64,000 nt of DNA from Paenibacillus faecalis (GTDB lineage Bacteria > Bacillota > Bacilli > Paenibacillales > Paenibacillaceae): the NCBI RefSeq assembly GCF_900289175.1, contig NZ_LT985747.1, positions 174,506 to 238,505 on the forward strand, given 5' to 3'. A program made the translations under genes and the position numbers. Shown here piece by piece: positions 54,786 to 63,727 of this stretch; the stretch's first letter is position 1, and the number at the start of each line of letters is the position of its first letter. The notes below the pieces were generated by a model, which worked only from the letters and a program-made list of their open reading frames with translations, made no database searches and was not told the DNA's origin.

Positions 54786-54885
54786 AAAAACACTCCCCGA
54801 TTAATTCTTTCATTTTAAGGTTATTTTAAGATTGGCCGTTTATAATGCAAATATCATGAAATAAATCTTTTCGTGAGGTGATTTG

Positions 54886-55125
54886 ATGAAAACACTGATT
54901 ATGTTTCAAAACAAAGCGGTACCCGTATATTTTACAACAGAAAACAAGCAATCGGTAAATAAGGTGTTGAAGCTTTTAACGAACGCGCTTGATCATAAAA
55001 TTCGTAACGGAAAAAAAGCGCTGCAAAAATGTCTCAATTCCCTCATCAGTATAGAAATCGTGGGCTCAGAGGCCATTCTTCATAGTAAAAGCGAAAACGA
55101 CTCTCTTGCGCTATCTCTCTTTTAA
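54886..55125 (+). CDS. Small protein of unknown function
   Basis: 79 residues, starting with ATG after GAGGTG. Basic, soluble-looking: MKTLIMFQNKAVPVYFTT at the start, then a helical Lys-rich middle (LLTNALDHKIRNGKKALQKC) and an amphipathic end. No family recognised. A TATAAT upstream (~54840) and a terminator directly after the stop support expression. Confidence 0.55.
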   Translation: MKTLIMFQNKAVPVYFTTENKQSVNKVLKLLTNALDHKIRNGKKALQKCLNSLISIEIVGSEAILHSKSENDSLALSLF

Positions 55126-55145
55126 AAAGGGGGATAGCCCTTTTT
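55124..55145 (+). terminator. Intrinsic terminator after the small plus-strand gene
   Basis: AAAAAGGG / CCCTTTTT stem with 6-nt loop; the T-run is part of the stem. Confidence 0.75.
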
Positions 55146-55192
55146 GTCTTCTAGGCCAATAAAACTTGTTAAAGAAGAAAAAGTTCCATCTA

Positions 55193-55342
55193 TTATGTAT
55201 CCTTCCTATGAATCATAACATGTTCTTCGGCCATTTGCGCTTTATAAATCCGAATTTGCAGAAGTTTAACCAAATTCATCTGAGTACGCAGCTCTTGACA
55301 GTTGTCCAGTTTCTTTAATATAAAACGATCAATGGACGACAC
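55193..55342 (-). CDS. Small ORF, 49 residues, unknown function
   Basis: GTG start eight bases after AAGGAG, frame MSSIDRFILKKLDNCQELRT then a helical, charged segment to a TAA at 55193-55195. It resembles short coiled-coil proteins of Bacillales (Spo0E-like size), but lacks the Spo0E SQxLD motif. Supported by the ribosome binding site only. Confidence 0.4.
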   Translation of the reverse strand: MSSIDRFILKKLDNCQELRTQMNLVKLLQIRIYKAQMAEEHVMIHRKDT

Positions 55343-55366
55343 GCCGTTCACTCCTTATGTTCAACT

Positions 55367-55633
55367 TTGTACATATTATCCCTTATATTTCCTATTAAAC
55401 TCAAAATTTACCTATTAAACTTAAATCTTGAGCTGTGTGTGCTTGTACTCATCCACCGTAAAGATCAATACGGTTATGAACGGGCACAGTCCGTATCCCG
55501 TCACATCGAGGTTGCCAAAGGTACGCTCGACACGCTTTTACGCAAACTTGTCAAAGAGGGATACTGCACCACCTATCTTCAGGAATCGTCCGAGGGGCCG
55601 CACCGATACCCAATCCGGGGATATCGATATTGA
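55367..55633 (+). pseudogene. Remnant of a PadR family regulator
   Basis: Residues around LELCVLVLIHRKDQYGYERA and KGTLDTLLRKLVKEGYCTTY match the winged helix of PadR regulators, including YLQESSEGPHR. The reading frame then diverges and stops within a few codons, so the C-terminal half is missing. The start and ribosome binding site also look lost. Confidence 0.65.
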
Positions 55634-55647
55634 GCTGCCGTAAGTAA

Positions 55648-55712
55648 ACAAACACCTTCCTATTCGGTTATGGGCTTCTAGTCCCGTTCATGAAACCGTT
55701 AAGGAAGGTGCT
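55648..55712 (-). terminator. Long terminator-type hairpin after the ArsR-like gene
   Basis: AAGCACCTTCCTTAACGGTT pairs with AACCGAATAGGAAGGTGTTT (one internal mismatch region), then TGTTTACTT on the minus strand; 47 bp after the stop. Confidence 0.7.
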
Positions 55713-55758
55713 TAAGCCTTGCTAATGAATCTAGTCATTCAACCAGCTATCTGGCTGT

Positions 55759-56355
55759 CTATCTCACCTGTTTCCAATCACTCCACATTTCACGCGGATT
55801 GAGCACATAAATCCCATTGTTCCGGTACATGAAATGATGCATGATAAACTCGCGGCGAATCGTCGCAAAATCGTCATGAAACGGCTTGATGAAGTCGTTT
55901 ATTTCCTGTTCACTGTATTCTCGTCCGAATTCCAGCTTTTCAGCCAAGTGCTCCAATATAATCAATTTTTTCTTGTACTGCGCAGGTATTTGCCGCAAAC
56001 TGCCGTCTTTCGCAAAAAAATTGTTTAATACGGTCTCTTTTACGACGGATGCTTGGTCTTTCATTGCCATATCCTCTCCTTCCTTTCCAAAAATAAACGA
56101 CAGGGACGCCTGGTGGAATTGCTTGATAAACTCCGGATTCAAGGAAAAATATATCGTATTCTTGTCTCTTCGTTCACGAATTAAGGACGCTTCCCGTAGC
56201 TTGGAAGCATGATGTGTTACTGTAGGCTGTGACAAACCCAGCTTCTCCGCCAGCGACTGGCCGTTGATTTCTCCCCTATTCAAAAGCATTAAAATTTTCA
56301 TCCGATTGGGATCACCAAGCAATTTATGAACATCCACGATCTTCTCCAACTGCAT
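55759..56355 (-). CDS. ArsR family regulator with C-terminal DUF2087 domain
   Basis: 198 residues. The N-terminal winged helix (~5-75) shows LLGDPNRMKILMLLNRGEIN and SQPTVTHHASKLREASLIRE; no Cys ligand pair of arsenic sensors is seen. The C-terminal ~70 residues (YKKKLIILEHLAEKLEFGRE to FMYRNNGIYVLNPREMW) are DUF2087, known in ArsR and GntR-type regulators. Target unknown; it lies divergent from ypdA. The ATG follows AGGTGG. Confidence 0.88.
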   Translation of the reverse strand: MQLEKIVDVHKLLGDPNRMKILMLLNRGEINGQSLAEKLGLSQPTVTHHASKLREASLIRERRDKNTIYFSLNPEFIKQFHQASLSFIFGKEGEDMAMKDQASVVKETVLNNFFAKDGSLRQIPAQYKKKLIILEHLAEKLEFGREYSEQEINDFIKPFHDDFATIRREFIMHHFMYRNNGIYVLNPREMWSDWKQVR

Positions 56356-56583
56356 GAAACCACCTCTTTGACAAAGATATGGGCATTGTAATTACAATTC
56401 AGATTCTAATTTGATATATATCTAATTAGATGGTAATGAAAATACAGTCCACTGTCAACAACAGCCAAGCTTTATGCGGCGATTCCTTTAACAATATCCA
56501 TCAAGGTGGATTTATTTCTATAATTACGGTAGGATTATTAATGCTATTTATTCGTGTACGTTTATTGACCAAGGAGGTTCATC

Positions 56584-57561
56584 ATGCAAGACGTTCTAAT
56601 TATCGGCGCGGGTCCTTGCGGCTTGTCCGCAGCTATAGAATGCAACAAGCGGGGCCTATCCTCTGAAATTATTGATAAACATAATATCGTTCACTCCATC
56701 TTTTTGTACCCGACACATATGCAATTTTTCAGCACCGCCGAAATGCTGGAAATTGGAAATATCCCGTTCTCCACATCGAATGATAAACCGTACCGGGATG
56801 AAGCACTCGCATACTACCGCAAGGTTGCCGAGCATTATAACCTTAGCCTTTCGCCATATGAAGAGGCAACTTCGATCGAGAAGCAGGCTGATGGCTCTTT
56901 TCGAGTACATACACGCAAGCGCAATGGTGTTGAAAGCTATCGCGAAGCCAGAAATGTCATTATTTCCACCGGATACTTTGATCATCCGAATTATATCGGC
57001 ATTCCTGGTGAAAACTTGGAAAAGGTCACCCACTACTTTCGGGAAGCTCACCCTTATGCCGGTATGAAAACAGCTGTAATCGGTGGAAGCAACTCTGCTG
57101 TAGATGCTGCGATGGAGCTAATTCGTGTCGGGGCTGAAGTATCCGTTATTTACCGGGGAAAAGAAGTATCTGAAAACATCAAGCCATGGGTGCGTCCTCA
57201 GTTTGAAAGCATGGTCACCAAGGGAAAGATCAAGGTGTTTGTGGAATCCAGAGTAACGGAGATTACCGAAACATCGATCACCATTACCTCACTTGATGGC
57301 CAAGAGCAGAACATTGATAATGATTTCGTACTTGCTATGACAGGCTTCCGTCCGGATCGTGAGCTGTTGAACGCTGCCGGTGTGGAGCTCGACGATGATA
57401 TGGAGAAGCCGCGCTACCATCCGGAAACGATGGAAACGAACATTCCGGGATTATACGTTGCCGGCGTCATCGCATCCGGACGAAATGCAAACGAAGTTTT
57501 TATCGAAACCGGACGTTTACATGGCCGCTTAATCGCGGAACATCTTGTGACCAAGTTATAA
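56584..57561 (+). CDS. ypdA: YpdA family flavin reductase (putative bacillithiol disulfide reductase)
   Basis: 325 residues, NADPH-dependent flavoprotein that reduces oxidised bacillithiol. The N-terminal [17 protein letters not shown] is the FAD site with the conserved Cys14 of YpdA, then [16 protein letters not shown], the NADPH site [15 protein letters not shown] and [19 protein letters not shown]. The start follows AAGGAGG by seven bases. It argues that the host makes bacillithiol, as in Bacillales. Followed at ~45 bp by a DUF441 gene. Confidence 0.93.
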   Translation: MQDVLIIGAGPCGLSAAIECNKRGLSSEIIDKHNIVHSIFLYPTHMQFFSTAEMLEIGNIPFSTSNDKPYRDEALAYYRKVAEHYNLSLSPYEEATSIEKQADGSFRVHTRKRNGVESYREARNVIISTGYFDHPNYIGIPGENLEKVTHYFREAHPYAGMKTAVIGGSNSAVDAAMELIRVGAEVSVIYRGKEVSENIKPWVRPQFESMVTKGKIKVFVESRVTEITETSITITSLDGQEQNIDNDFVLAMTGFRPDRELLNAAGVELDDDMEKPRYHPETMETNIPGLYVAGVIASGRNANEVFIETGRLHGRLIAEHLVTKL

Positions 57562-57605
57562 TTCACGTAACACCATTTAGTATATTTAAGGAGTTGGCGT
57601 ACACC

Positions 57606-58049
57606 ATGGATGTCACCTCACTCATCCTGTTGGCTATGGCCGCACTTGGAATTATCAGCAGCAATACTCCTGTAACCATTGCGATGCTGTCGCTGCTATT
57701 TCTGAGAGTTTCCGGCTTTCATCAAGCTTTTCCGTGGCTGGAGAAATACGGCCTTAACATCGGCATTATCATACTAACGATCGGGGTTATGTCGCCACTG
57801 GCCAGCGGAAAAATGAGCCTGCAAGTCATTGGCGAGTCCTTTCTCAACTGGAAATCCCTTCTCGCCATCGCGGTTGGAATGCTCGTTGCCTATTTAGGCG
57901 GGCGTGGAGCCACGCTGATGACAAGTAATCCAACAATCGTTGCCGGTCTCTTGGTCGGAACGATCCTTGGCGTCGCTCTATTTCGCGGGGTTCCGGTAGG
58001 ACCGCTCATTGCAGCAGGTATTTTATCCTTGTTAATCGGTAAATTATAA
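57606..58049 (+). CDS. DUF441 family membrane protein
   Basis: 147 residues, four hydrophobic segments, function unknown. [20 protein letters not shown] at the start, [20 protein letters not shown] and the C-terminal [19 protein letters not shown] are the family hallmarks. The ATG at 57606 is preferred to an upstream TTG that sits on the AAGGAG. Followed by a terminator. Confidence 0.9.
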   Translation: MDVTSLILLAMAALGIISSNTPVTIAMLSLLFLRVSGFHQAFPWLEKYGLNIGIIILTIGVMSPLASGKMSLQVIGESFLNWKSLLAIAVGMLVAYLGGRGATLMTSNPTIVAGLLVGTILGVALFRGVPVGPLIAAGILSLLIGKL

Positions 58050-58075
58050 ACCGAATACCAGCGTATTAAACGATT

Positions 58076-58128
58076 AACCCACAAGAAGGCACTTAAAAAT
58101 AATGTGAACCTTTTGTGGGTTATTTGTG
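58076..58128 (+). terminator. Intrinsic terminator after the DUF441 gene
   Basis: AACCCACAA / TTGTGGGTT stem with ATTTGTGTTT tail. Confidence 0.75.
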
Positions 58129-58221
58129 TTTATATCTTATTATGGTATTATAGCTATCGTATTTTAACTCTTCATCCCAAAAATTCCTTGTGAAGTAAAG
58201 AAAACTAGGAGGTCACAACCA

Positions 58222-59127
58222 TTGTCCAATATGAATACCAGGGAAGCTGCTGCTCCCTTAATGCAGGTTCCATCTCTGCTTTTTAAACAGCTAAGACCAA
58301 AACAATGGACGAAAAATCTACTTATTTTTGCAGCTCCGTTATTTTCTTTCGAAACGGTCAATGCATCTTCTCTGATCGATAGCATTGTCGGTTTTTTCCT
58401 GCTCTGCTTCGTATCAGGCTGCGTCTATATCGTGAATGATTACATGGATCGAGAGGCGGACCGTAATCATCCAATCAAGCGGCATCGCCCCATGGCTTCA
58501 GGTGAATTGAGTCCGGCATTGGCCCTCTTGTTCGGGGCCTTGCTGCTGAGCACGTCACTGGTGATCTCTTATTTTCTTAACCCGCTTTTCACCGCGCTGC
58601 TCGTGTTATATTTTGCAATGAACGTTGCCTATTCTCTTCGACTTAAGCATGTGGTTATTATCGATATCATGATCATCGCTGCTGGCTTTGTCCTTCGCGC
58701 TATTGCTGGCGGACTGGTCATTCATGTTCCGTTCACACCCTGGTTTTTGCTGTGTACGATGCTGCTCTCCCTCTTTCTCGCCATCGGCAAACGGCGCCAT
58801 GAGCTCGTCCTGCTAGAGAATGAGAAGACTTCCCATCGTAAGGTGCTCGAACATTACTCGGTAGAGCTGCTAGATCAATTCAGCAGCATTGTGACAACAG
58901 CTACTATTATCAGTTATTCGCTGTTTACCTTTACATCCGGCAGAACGATCCATCTGATGTGGACGATACCGCTTGTTATTTACGGAATGTTTCGATATTT
59001 GTACTTGATTCATATTGAGAAAAAAGGCGGTGCACCAGACCGCATTCTGTTTGAAGATATGCATATACTGGTTACCGTTCTCGTCTATGTGGGAAGTGTA
59101 ATCGGTATATTGGCTTATTTTGAGTAA
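58222..59127 (+). CDS. UbiA family polyprenyl-phosphate phosphoribosyltransferase-like protein
   Basis: 301-residue integral membrane prenyltransferase with about eight hydrophobic segments. RPKQWTKNLLIFAAP and the Asp-rich NDYMDREADRNHPIKRHRP match the decaprenyl-phosphate phosphoribosyltransferase (DPPR synthase) branch of UbiA, which joins PRPP to polyprenyl phosphate. A second Asp motif sits in the YSLRLKHVVIIDIMIIAAGF loop. TTG start nine bases after AGGAGG. First gene of an operon with a phosphatase, two SMR proteins and a GT-C-like protein, which supports a polyprenyl-phosphate pentose pathway. Menaquinone enzymes are excluded by the motif pattern. Confidence 0.85.
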   Translation: MSNMNTREAAAPLMQVPSLLFKQLRPKQWTKNLLIFAAPLFSFETVNASSLIDSIVGFFLLCFVSGCVYIVNDYMDREADRNHPIKRHRPMASGELSPALALLFGALLLSTSLVISYFLNPLFTALLVLYFAMNVAYSLRLKHVVIIDIMIIAAGFVLRAIAGGLVIHVPFTPWFLLCTMLLSLFLAIGKRRHELVLLENEKTSHRKVLEHYSVELLDQFSSIVTTATIISYSLFTFTSGRTIHLMWTIPLVIYGMFRYLYLIHIEKKGGAPDRILFEDMHILVTVLVYVGSVIGILAYFE

Positions 59128-59150
59128 AATAAACGAGGGATGTATAAACA

Positions 59151-59786
59151 ATGACCCAGAAGATTGCTTTATTTGATGTAGATAAAACGATCATCGCTAA
59201 AGATTCGATGTTTCAATTTGTGCTATACGGTCTGAAGAGGAAGCCTTTCTCGATTTATCTTCTGTTTCCGCTCGTCATCCATTCTATTTTTTACAAGCTG
59301 AAATGGATAAAGGCCGAACGTGCAAAAAGCTATTATTTTCGTTTTATAAATGATATGAAAGAACAGGACCTGGAGCATTTTTTTCATACGATGATCAAGC
59401 CCTACATATACCCGGAAGCCTTACTGGAGATGAGAAATAAAAAAGAAGCCGGCTATCATATTCTTCTAGTCACCGCTTCACCTTACGCTTATATGAAATA
59501 TTTCAATCAATTGGACGAGGTGGATGGGGTGATCGGCACGAACCTGATCAAACGCGGGGAACAGTTTACTCATATGATCGAGGGAAATAACTGCAAGGGC
59601 GAGGAGAAGGTCGTCCGAATCAAAAGCTATCTAAAAGATAAAGGTATGGTTATAGATTATGACCATTCCTGCGCATACTCCGATTCCGACTCGGATATGC
59701 CCATGCTATCGCTAGTGAAGCATAGATATATGATCAATCATCATAAGCAAACAGCAGGATGTGAGGGACTAACATGGAGTCTATAA
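59151..59786 (+). CDS. HAD family phosphatase (HAD-IB) of the polyprenyl-sugar operon
   Basis: 211 residues, cytoplasmic. Motif I is DVDKTI (Asp nucleophile at 9), motif II VTAS, motif III Lys in KGEEKV, and motif IV DSDSDMPML near the C-terminus, so a complete catalytic set. It may strip the 5-phosphate from polyprenylphosphoryl-5-phosphoribose made by the previous gene. It overlaps the next gene by 13 bp, showing coupling. SerB-like substrates remain possible. Confidence 0.85.
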   Translation: MTQKIALFDVDKTIIAKDSMFQFVLYGLKRKPFSIYLLFPLVIHSIFYKLKWIKAERAKSYYFRFINDMKEQDLEHFFHTMIKPYIYPEALLEMRNKKEAGYHILLVTASPYAYMKYFNQLDEVDGVIGTNLIKRGEQFTHMIEGNNCKGEEKVVRIKSYLKDKGMVIDYDHSCAYSDSDSDMPMLSLVKHRYMINHHKQTAGCEGLTWSL

Positions 59787-60118
59787 ACAAGAAGGGCGGC
59801 CATTACCGCCATCTCGGTAAATGGTTGATGGTAGTGTCGGCATTTCTGACCGCTACAGGTCAGTTGTTTTGGAAATGGGGACACACCAATCTGATCTATA
59901 TGGCGATCGGATTTGTTTGTTACGGACTCGGTGCTATTTTCATGATCAAATCACTGGCTTTGGAAAAGCTCTCGGTAGCATACCCGCTCATGTGTATCAG
60001 CTATATTGTTGCACTGGTGTACGGAGATCTGTTTCTTGGAGAACCGATTACACTGAAAAAGACGATGGCTGTTGTGCTTCTCGGAATCGGGGTGACTTTG
60101 ACTTCCTATGAAAAATGA
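59774..60118 (+). CDS. SMR/EamA-type small membrane protein (ArnE/F-like subunit 1)
   Basis: 114 residues, four hydrophobic segments, a half-size EamA/SMR protein; motifs FLTATGQLFWKWG and SLALEKLSVAYPLMCISYI resemble SMR and ArnE/ArnF, which flip undecaprenyl-phosphate-aminoarabinose. The first 15 residues are hydrophilic. The start at 59774 follows GAGGGA and overlaps the HAD gene. Likely pairs with the next gene as a heterodimer. Confidence 0.8.
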   Translation: MESINKKGGHYRHLGKWLMVVSAFLTATGQLFWKWGHTNLIYMAIGFVCYGLGAIFMIKSLALEKLSVAYPLMCISYIVALVYGDLFLGEPITLKKTMAVVLLGIGVTLTSYEK

Positions 60119-60428
60119 ACTGTTTCTCTATTTCCTTCTGATCCTGATGACCTTGTTCGGCTCTCTTGGCAGTGTATTCTTTAAAGGCTATACCTCCCAG
60201 AAAAAACTGCTTCTGCTCTTCTTTGGCTTTGCGTCCTATGGAATCGGCGCACTGCTGAACATCTATCTGCTGAAAGAGCTGCCGTATACACTTGTCATGC
60301 CGGCCAATGCTTTAACTTTCCTGTGGGCACTGCTGTTTGCCAAGGTTATTTTTAAAGAATCGATCGGTATGATCAAGATTGCAGGTGTCGTCTTTATCAT
60401 TTCGGGACTGCTCCTTTTAATATCGTAA
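60108..60428 (+). CDS. SMR/EamA-type small membrane protein (ArnE/F-like subunit 2)
   Basis: 106 residues, four hydrophobic segments, starting inside the previous gene (11-bp overlap). LPYTLVMPANALTFLWALLF is the SMR-type TM3 region and IFKESIGMIKIAGVVFIISG fits TM4. The overlap and similar length suggest a heterodimeric transporter with opposite subunits. The role is inferred from the operon. Confidence 0.8.
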   Translation: MKNELFLYFLLILMTLFGSLGSVFFKGYTSQKKLLLLFFGFASYGIGALLNIYLLKELPYTLVMPANALTFLWALLFAKVIFKESIGMIKIAGVVFIISGLLLLIS

Positions 60429-60457
60429 TTCAAATATTTTGGAGAATGGTGGTTAAC

Positions 60458-61759
60458 ATGACGTTTATCAATTATTTTTTCAGGGATAGGAAGGACAATA
60501 TTACCGCTCTTTTTTTATGGATTTTCTTTTGTCTGTTTTATATCTTCTTGAACACACCTTATGTACAATACATACAAAATAACGCTGAGATGTTAGGTGC
60601 ATACAGCCCGTTTTACGGTGCGCCTTTTTCGCTGAATCTGTTTAATTTTGATCCATCGATGGAATACGGAAGCCAGCAGGCGACGGTCATTCATCCGCTT
60701 GTCAACTTTCTAACGGCACCGCTAACATACTTATCAAGTCATTCCATAGGCAATATGCTGTACTTGCTCCTGCAATCCGGGATCAATGCGCTTACTACGG
60801 TGCTTGTTTATTTCATGCTCCGCAGAAGCGGTTCTGACAAAATGGTATCGCTGCTGTTTGCAGCCTTTTTCGGTGTAAGCTCATATAGCATTTTCACTTC
60901 CTTGATTCCGGACTCCTATGCTTACGCACAGTTTGTCATTGTGCTTTCAGCAGCCTATTTGCAAAAATGTCGGGCGGAACAGTCCTTCCCGATCTTCTCC
61001 AATGCCACTTACACACTGGTCAATTTCGGGATTACTTCAACCAATGTTGTTACGTTTGCAGGTGCATTATTCTTTAGTCTCTTTGAACGGAACAACAAGA
61101 AAACATCATTCAAGTGGTTCATGATCATTATGATCACCGCCTTGATGATGATCTTTGCTTTTACAGGTCTGCAATATGTGCTGTTTTCGGGCAAAACCTG
61201 GCTATCCAATGTTTTCGGCGGGCTCTCCAGCGGTGCTTTTAGTTATGTTACCCCGTTCTCATTCGCCGCGCATGCCAAAGCATTTTATATGCTCGTGGTA
61301 AGTCCTGTTCTGACACCGGACGTCGCCTTGATTGATCCGGGGATCGTTGCCTTTGCAACCGATCTTGCCAAACCTTATCCCTTCTATGTGCATATTGTAG
61401 GAATCGGTCTGTTCCTGCTTGCTGTGCTTGGATTTATAAAAGGAGTCAAAAAGCGGGAGACCTGGGCTATGGCGACGTATATTTTGTTCGCATTTGTGCT
61501 TCATATCGTCATCGGGTTCGGCTTGTCCACTTTCAAATATGATCTTTATCTGTATGCAGGGCACTATTTGTTCGCCTTCTTTATTCTTGCAGCCGGCTTT
61601 ATCTCCGGCCTTCGGAGTGTAACGGTCAAAAGAATATTGCTCGGCGCAATCGCCCTTTTCATGCTCACTGCGCTTGCTAACAACATCGTGAAACATAGTG
61701 AGACACTGGACACGATCCAATCGTCGTATACGAATGTAATTACACAGCAGAACAAGTAA
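60458..61759 (+). CDS. Polytopic membrane protein, possible GT-C glycosyltransferase
   Basis: About 433 residues with ~10-12 hydrophobic segments and a long first extracellular loop (residues ~35-90) rich in Phe, Tyr and Asn, as in GT-C enzymes that use polyprenyl-phosphate sugars. I see no definite DD/ExD motif beyond acidic residues in the loop, so the call rests on topology and on the operon. The start is the ATG at 60458; an ATG four codons upstream has its ribosome binding site too close. Ends before a bidirectional terminator. Confidence 0.6.
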   Translation: MTFINYFFRDRKDNITALFLWIFFCLFYIFLNTPYVQYIQNNAEMLGAYSPFYGAPFSLNLFNFDPSMEYGSQQATVIHPLVNFLTAPLTYLSSHSIGNMLYLLLQSGINALTTVLVYFMLRRSGSDKMVSLLFAAFFGVSSYSIFTSLIPDSYAYAQFVIVLSAAYLQKCRAEQSFPIFSNATYTLVNFGITSTNVVTFAGALFFSLFERNNKKTSFKWFMIIMITALMMIFAFTGLQYVLFSGKTWLSNVFGGLSSGAFSYVTPFSFAAHAKAFYMLVVSPVLTPDVALIDPGIVAFATDLAKPYPFYVHIVGIGLFLLAVLGFIKGVKKRETWAMATYILFAFVLHIVIGFGLSTFKYDLYLYAGHYLFAFFILAAGFISGLRSVTVKRILLGAIALFMLTALANNIVKHSETLDTIQSSYTNVITQQNK

Positions 61760-61790
61760 TGAAGATGTTCAAAAATCACCATGTATGCTA

Positions 61791-61831
61791 AAAAAAAACG
61801 TGCGTCCCACATCCACGGGGCGCACGTTTTT
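61791..61831. terminator. Bidirectional intrinsic terminator
   Basis: AAAAACGTGCG / CGCACGTTTTT stem between convergent genes, with A/T tails on both sides. Confidence 0.92.
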
Positions 61832-61841
61832 CGCTTTATAA

Positions 61842-63611
61842 TTAAACTCTGAGGCTCATCTTCTCCGTCGGCTCCAAATGCTGCACATTATACAGCCTCG
61901 CATAACTTCCATTCCGATTCATTAACTCGTTGTGGGTTCCCTGCTCCGTAATTTGTCCATTCTCCAGCACGACAATCTTATCGGCATGTGTGATGGTAGA
62001 CAAACGATGGGCTACGATTAACGTCGTCCGATTCGTCGATAGCGACTGAAGAGCCTGCTGGATCAAATGCTCGGATTCCAAATCAAGCGCGGATGTCGCT
62101 TCGTCCAGCACCAGTATATCAGGGTCCTTGAGAAATACACGGGCAATCGCCAGCCGCTGCTTCTGTCCACCGGACAGCTTAACGCCCCGTTCCCCGACCT
62201 CCGTATCGTATCCCTGTGGCAGCTCCATAATAAACTCATGTGCGTTTGCAGATTTTGCAGCTTCCATGATTTCTTCTTCACTTGCATCCGGATTGCCAAA
62301 CAAAATATTCTCTCGCACTGAACCGCTGAACAGGAAATTATCCTGAAGCACCATCCCGATTGAACCGCGCAGACTATCGAGCGTAACCTGCCGGACATCG
62401 ATACCGTTGATTTTCACGCTTCCTTGCGTCACATCGTAAAATCTCGGAATAAGGCTGATCAAGGACGACTTCCCACCTCCGCTCATTCCCACAAATGCGA
62501 TCGTCTGACCCTGCTCAATCGTCAGTTGAATATCCTTAAGCACCCAGCCTGCATCGTCATTGTACCGAAACCAGACTCGGTCAAATTCAATCCGGCCAGC
62601 GGAAGACAGCTTTTTAGCCTGAGGATCATCTACAATATCATAAGGCTCGTCCAGCAGCTCCTTCACCCGCTCCAGGGAGGCCGTTGCCTGCGTCAGTACC
62701 GTCGATGAATTAATAAGTCTGCGCAAAGGTGCATACAGCCTGTCCAAATAACCGAAAAAGGCAACAAATGTACCCAAGGTCAAATCCCCTTGAATCACCC
62801 GGTAGCCTCCATAACCGATAACCAGGATCGGCGCAATGTCTGTCAACGTATTAATAACGGAAAAGGTCAAAGCGTTCCAACGAGTTTGGGCCATCGCTTT
62901 GTTGAGAAAATTACCGTTGATATTTTCAAATTTGGCCTGATCATAACGCTCCAGCGTAAAGCTTCGGATCACCGAGATTCCCTGAATCCGTTCGTGCAAA
63001 TAGGCCTGGATTCCAGCCAGTGCCTGTGAACGGTCCTTGGTCAGCTTCTTCAAGCGCTTGTACAGCAGCTTAACCGCAATGGCATACAGGGGCAATACCG
63101 AGATAGCAACAAGAGTTAACAGCGGATTCATAAAGAACATCGCGGCAAGAACGAATGTCAGTGTAAACATATCGAGCCAGATGTTCATCATGCCTACCTC
63201 GACCAGATTTTTGGACTGCTCGACATCGTTAATGAAACGGGATATCGCCTCGCCTACCTTCGTATTCTGATAGTATCTAAGAGACAAGCGCTGCAGATGA
63301 GCGTAAAGACGGTTACGCATATCAAATAAAACGCGACTCGTTATAAACTGGGCAAAATATTGACGAAAATATTCAACTGGACCCCGCACAACGATAAATA
63401 ATACCAAGGTCCCTCCAAGCAGGATCATCAATTGGTTCAACTTTTGCTGCACATCCATATGGGAGTTGATTAACAGCTCATCCACGACATACTTCATAAT
63501 CATCGGCAGCAACAGTGGAATCGAAAATTTGATCATCCCTATAATGAGTGTTAACACAATCCATTTAATATATGGCCTGACAAATGGATAGTAAATTTTC
63601 CATGATTTCAA
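61842..63611 (-). CDS. ABC transporter, fused permease and ATPase (multidrug exporter type)
   Basis: 589-residue half-transporter of the MsbA/BmrA type: six TM segments in residues ~10-300, then an ATPase with Walker A GMSGGGKSS, signature LSGGQKQRLAI, Walker B ILVLDEATSALD and the H-loop AHRLST. It works as a homodimer or with a partner; no partner gene is adjacent here. TTG start after AAAGGGGGG. The substrate is unknown: lipid, drug or peptide. Confidence 0.92.
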   Translation of the reverse strand: MKSWKIYYPFVRPYIKWIVLTLIIGMIKFSIPLLLPMIMKYVVDELLINSHMDVQQKLNQLMILLGGTLVLFIVVRGPVEYFRQYFAQFITSRVLFDMRNRLYAHLQRLSLRYYQNTKVGEAISRFINDVEQSKNLVEVGMMNIWLDMFTLTFVLAAMFFMNPLLTLVAISVLPLYAIAVKLLYKRLKKLTKDRSQALAGIQAYLHERIQGISVIRSFTLERYDQAKFENINGNFLNKAMAQTRWNALTFSVINTLTDIAPILVIGYGGYRVIQGDLTLGTFVAFFGYLDRLYAPLRRLINSSTVLTQATASLERVKELLDEPYDIVDDPQAKKLSSAGRIEFDRVWFRYNDDAGWVLKDIQLTIEQGQTIAFVGMSGGGKSSLISLIPRFYDVTQGSVKINGIDVRQVTLDSLRGSIGMVLQDNFLFSGSVRENILFGNPDASEEEIMEAAKSANAHEFIMELPQGYDTEVGERGVKLSGGQKQRLAIARVFLKDPDILVLDEATSALDLESEHLIQQALQSLSTNRTTLIVAHRLSTITHADKIVVLENGQITEQGTHNELMNRNGSYARLYNVQHLEPTEKMSLRV

Positions 63612-63727
63612 TGAGCGCCCCCCTTTCTATCCATCTTTAAGAAGGACCTGTATTTGACTTTTTCCTGCTTCAATGCTTTATTATCTTTAAACTTAATTTT
63701 TAAGCAGCGTTCAGCAGGAGGATAAAC

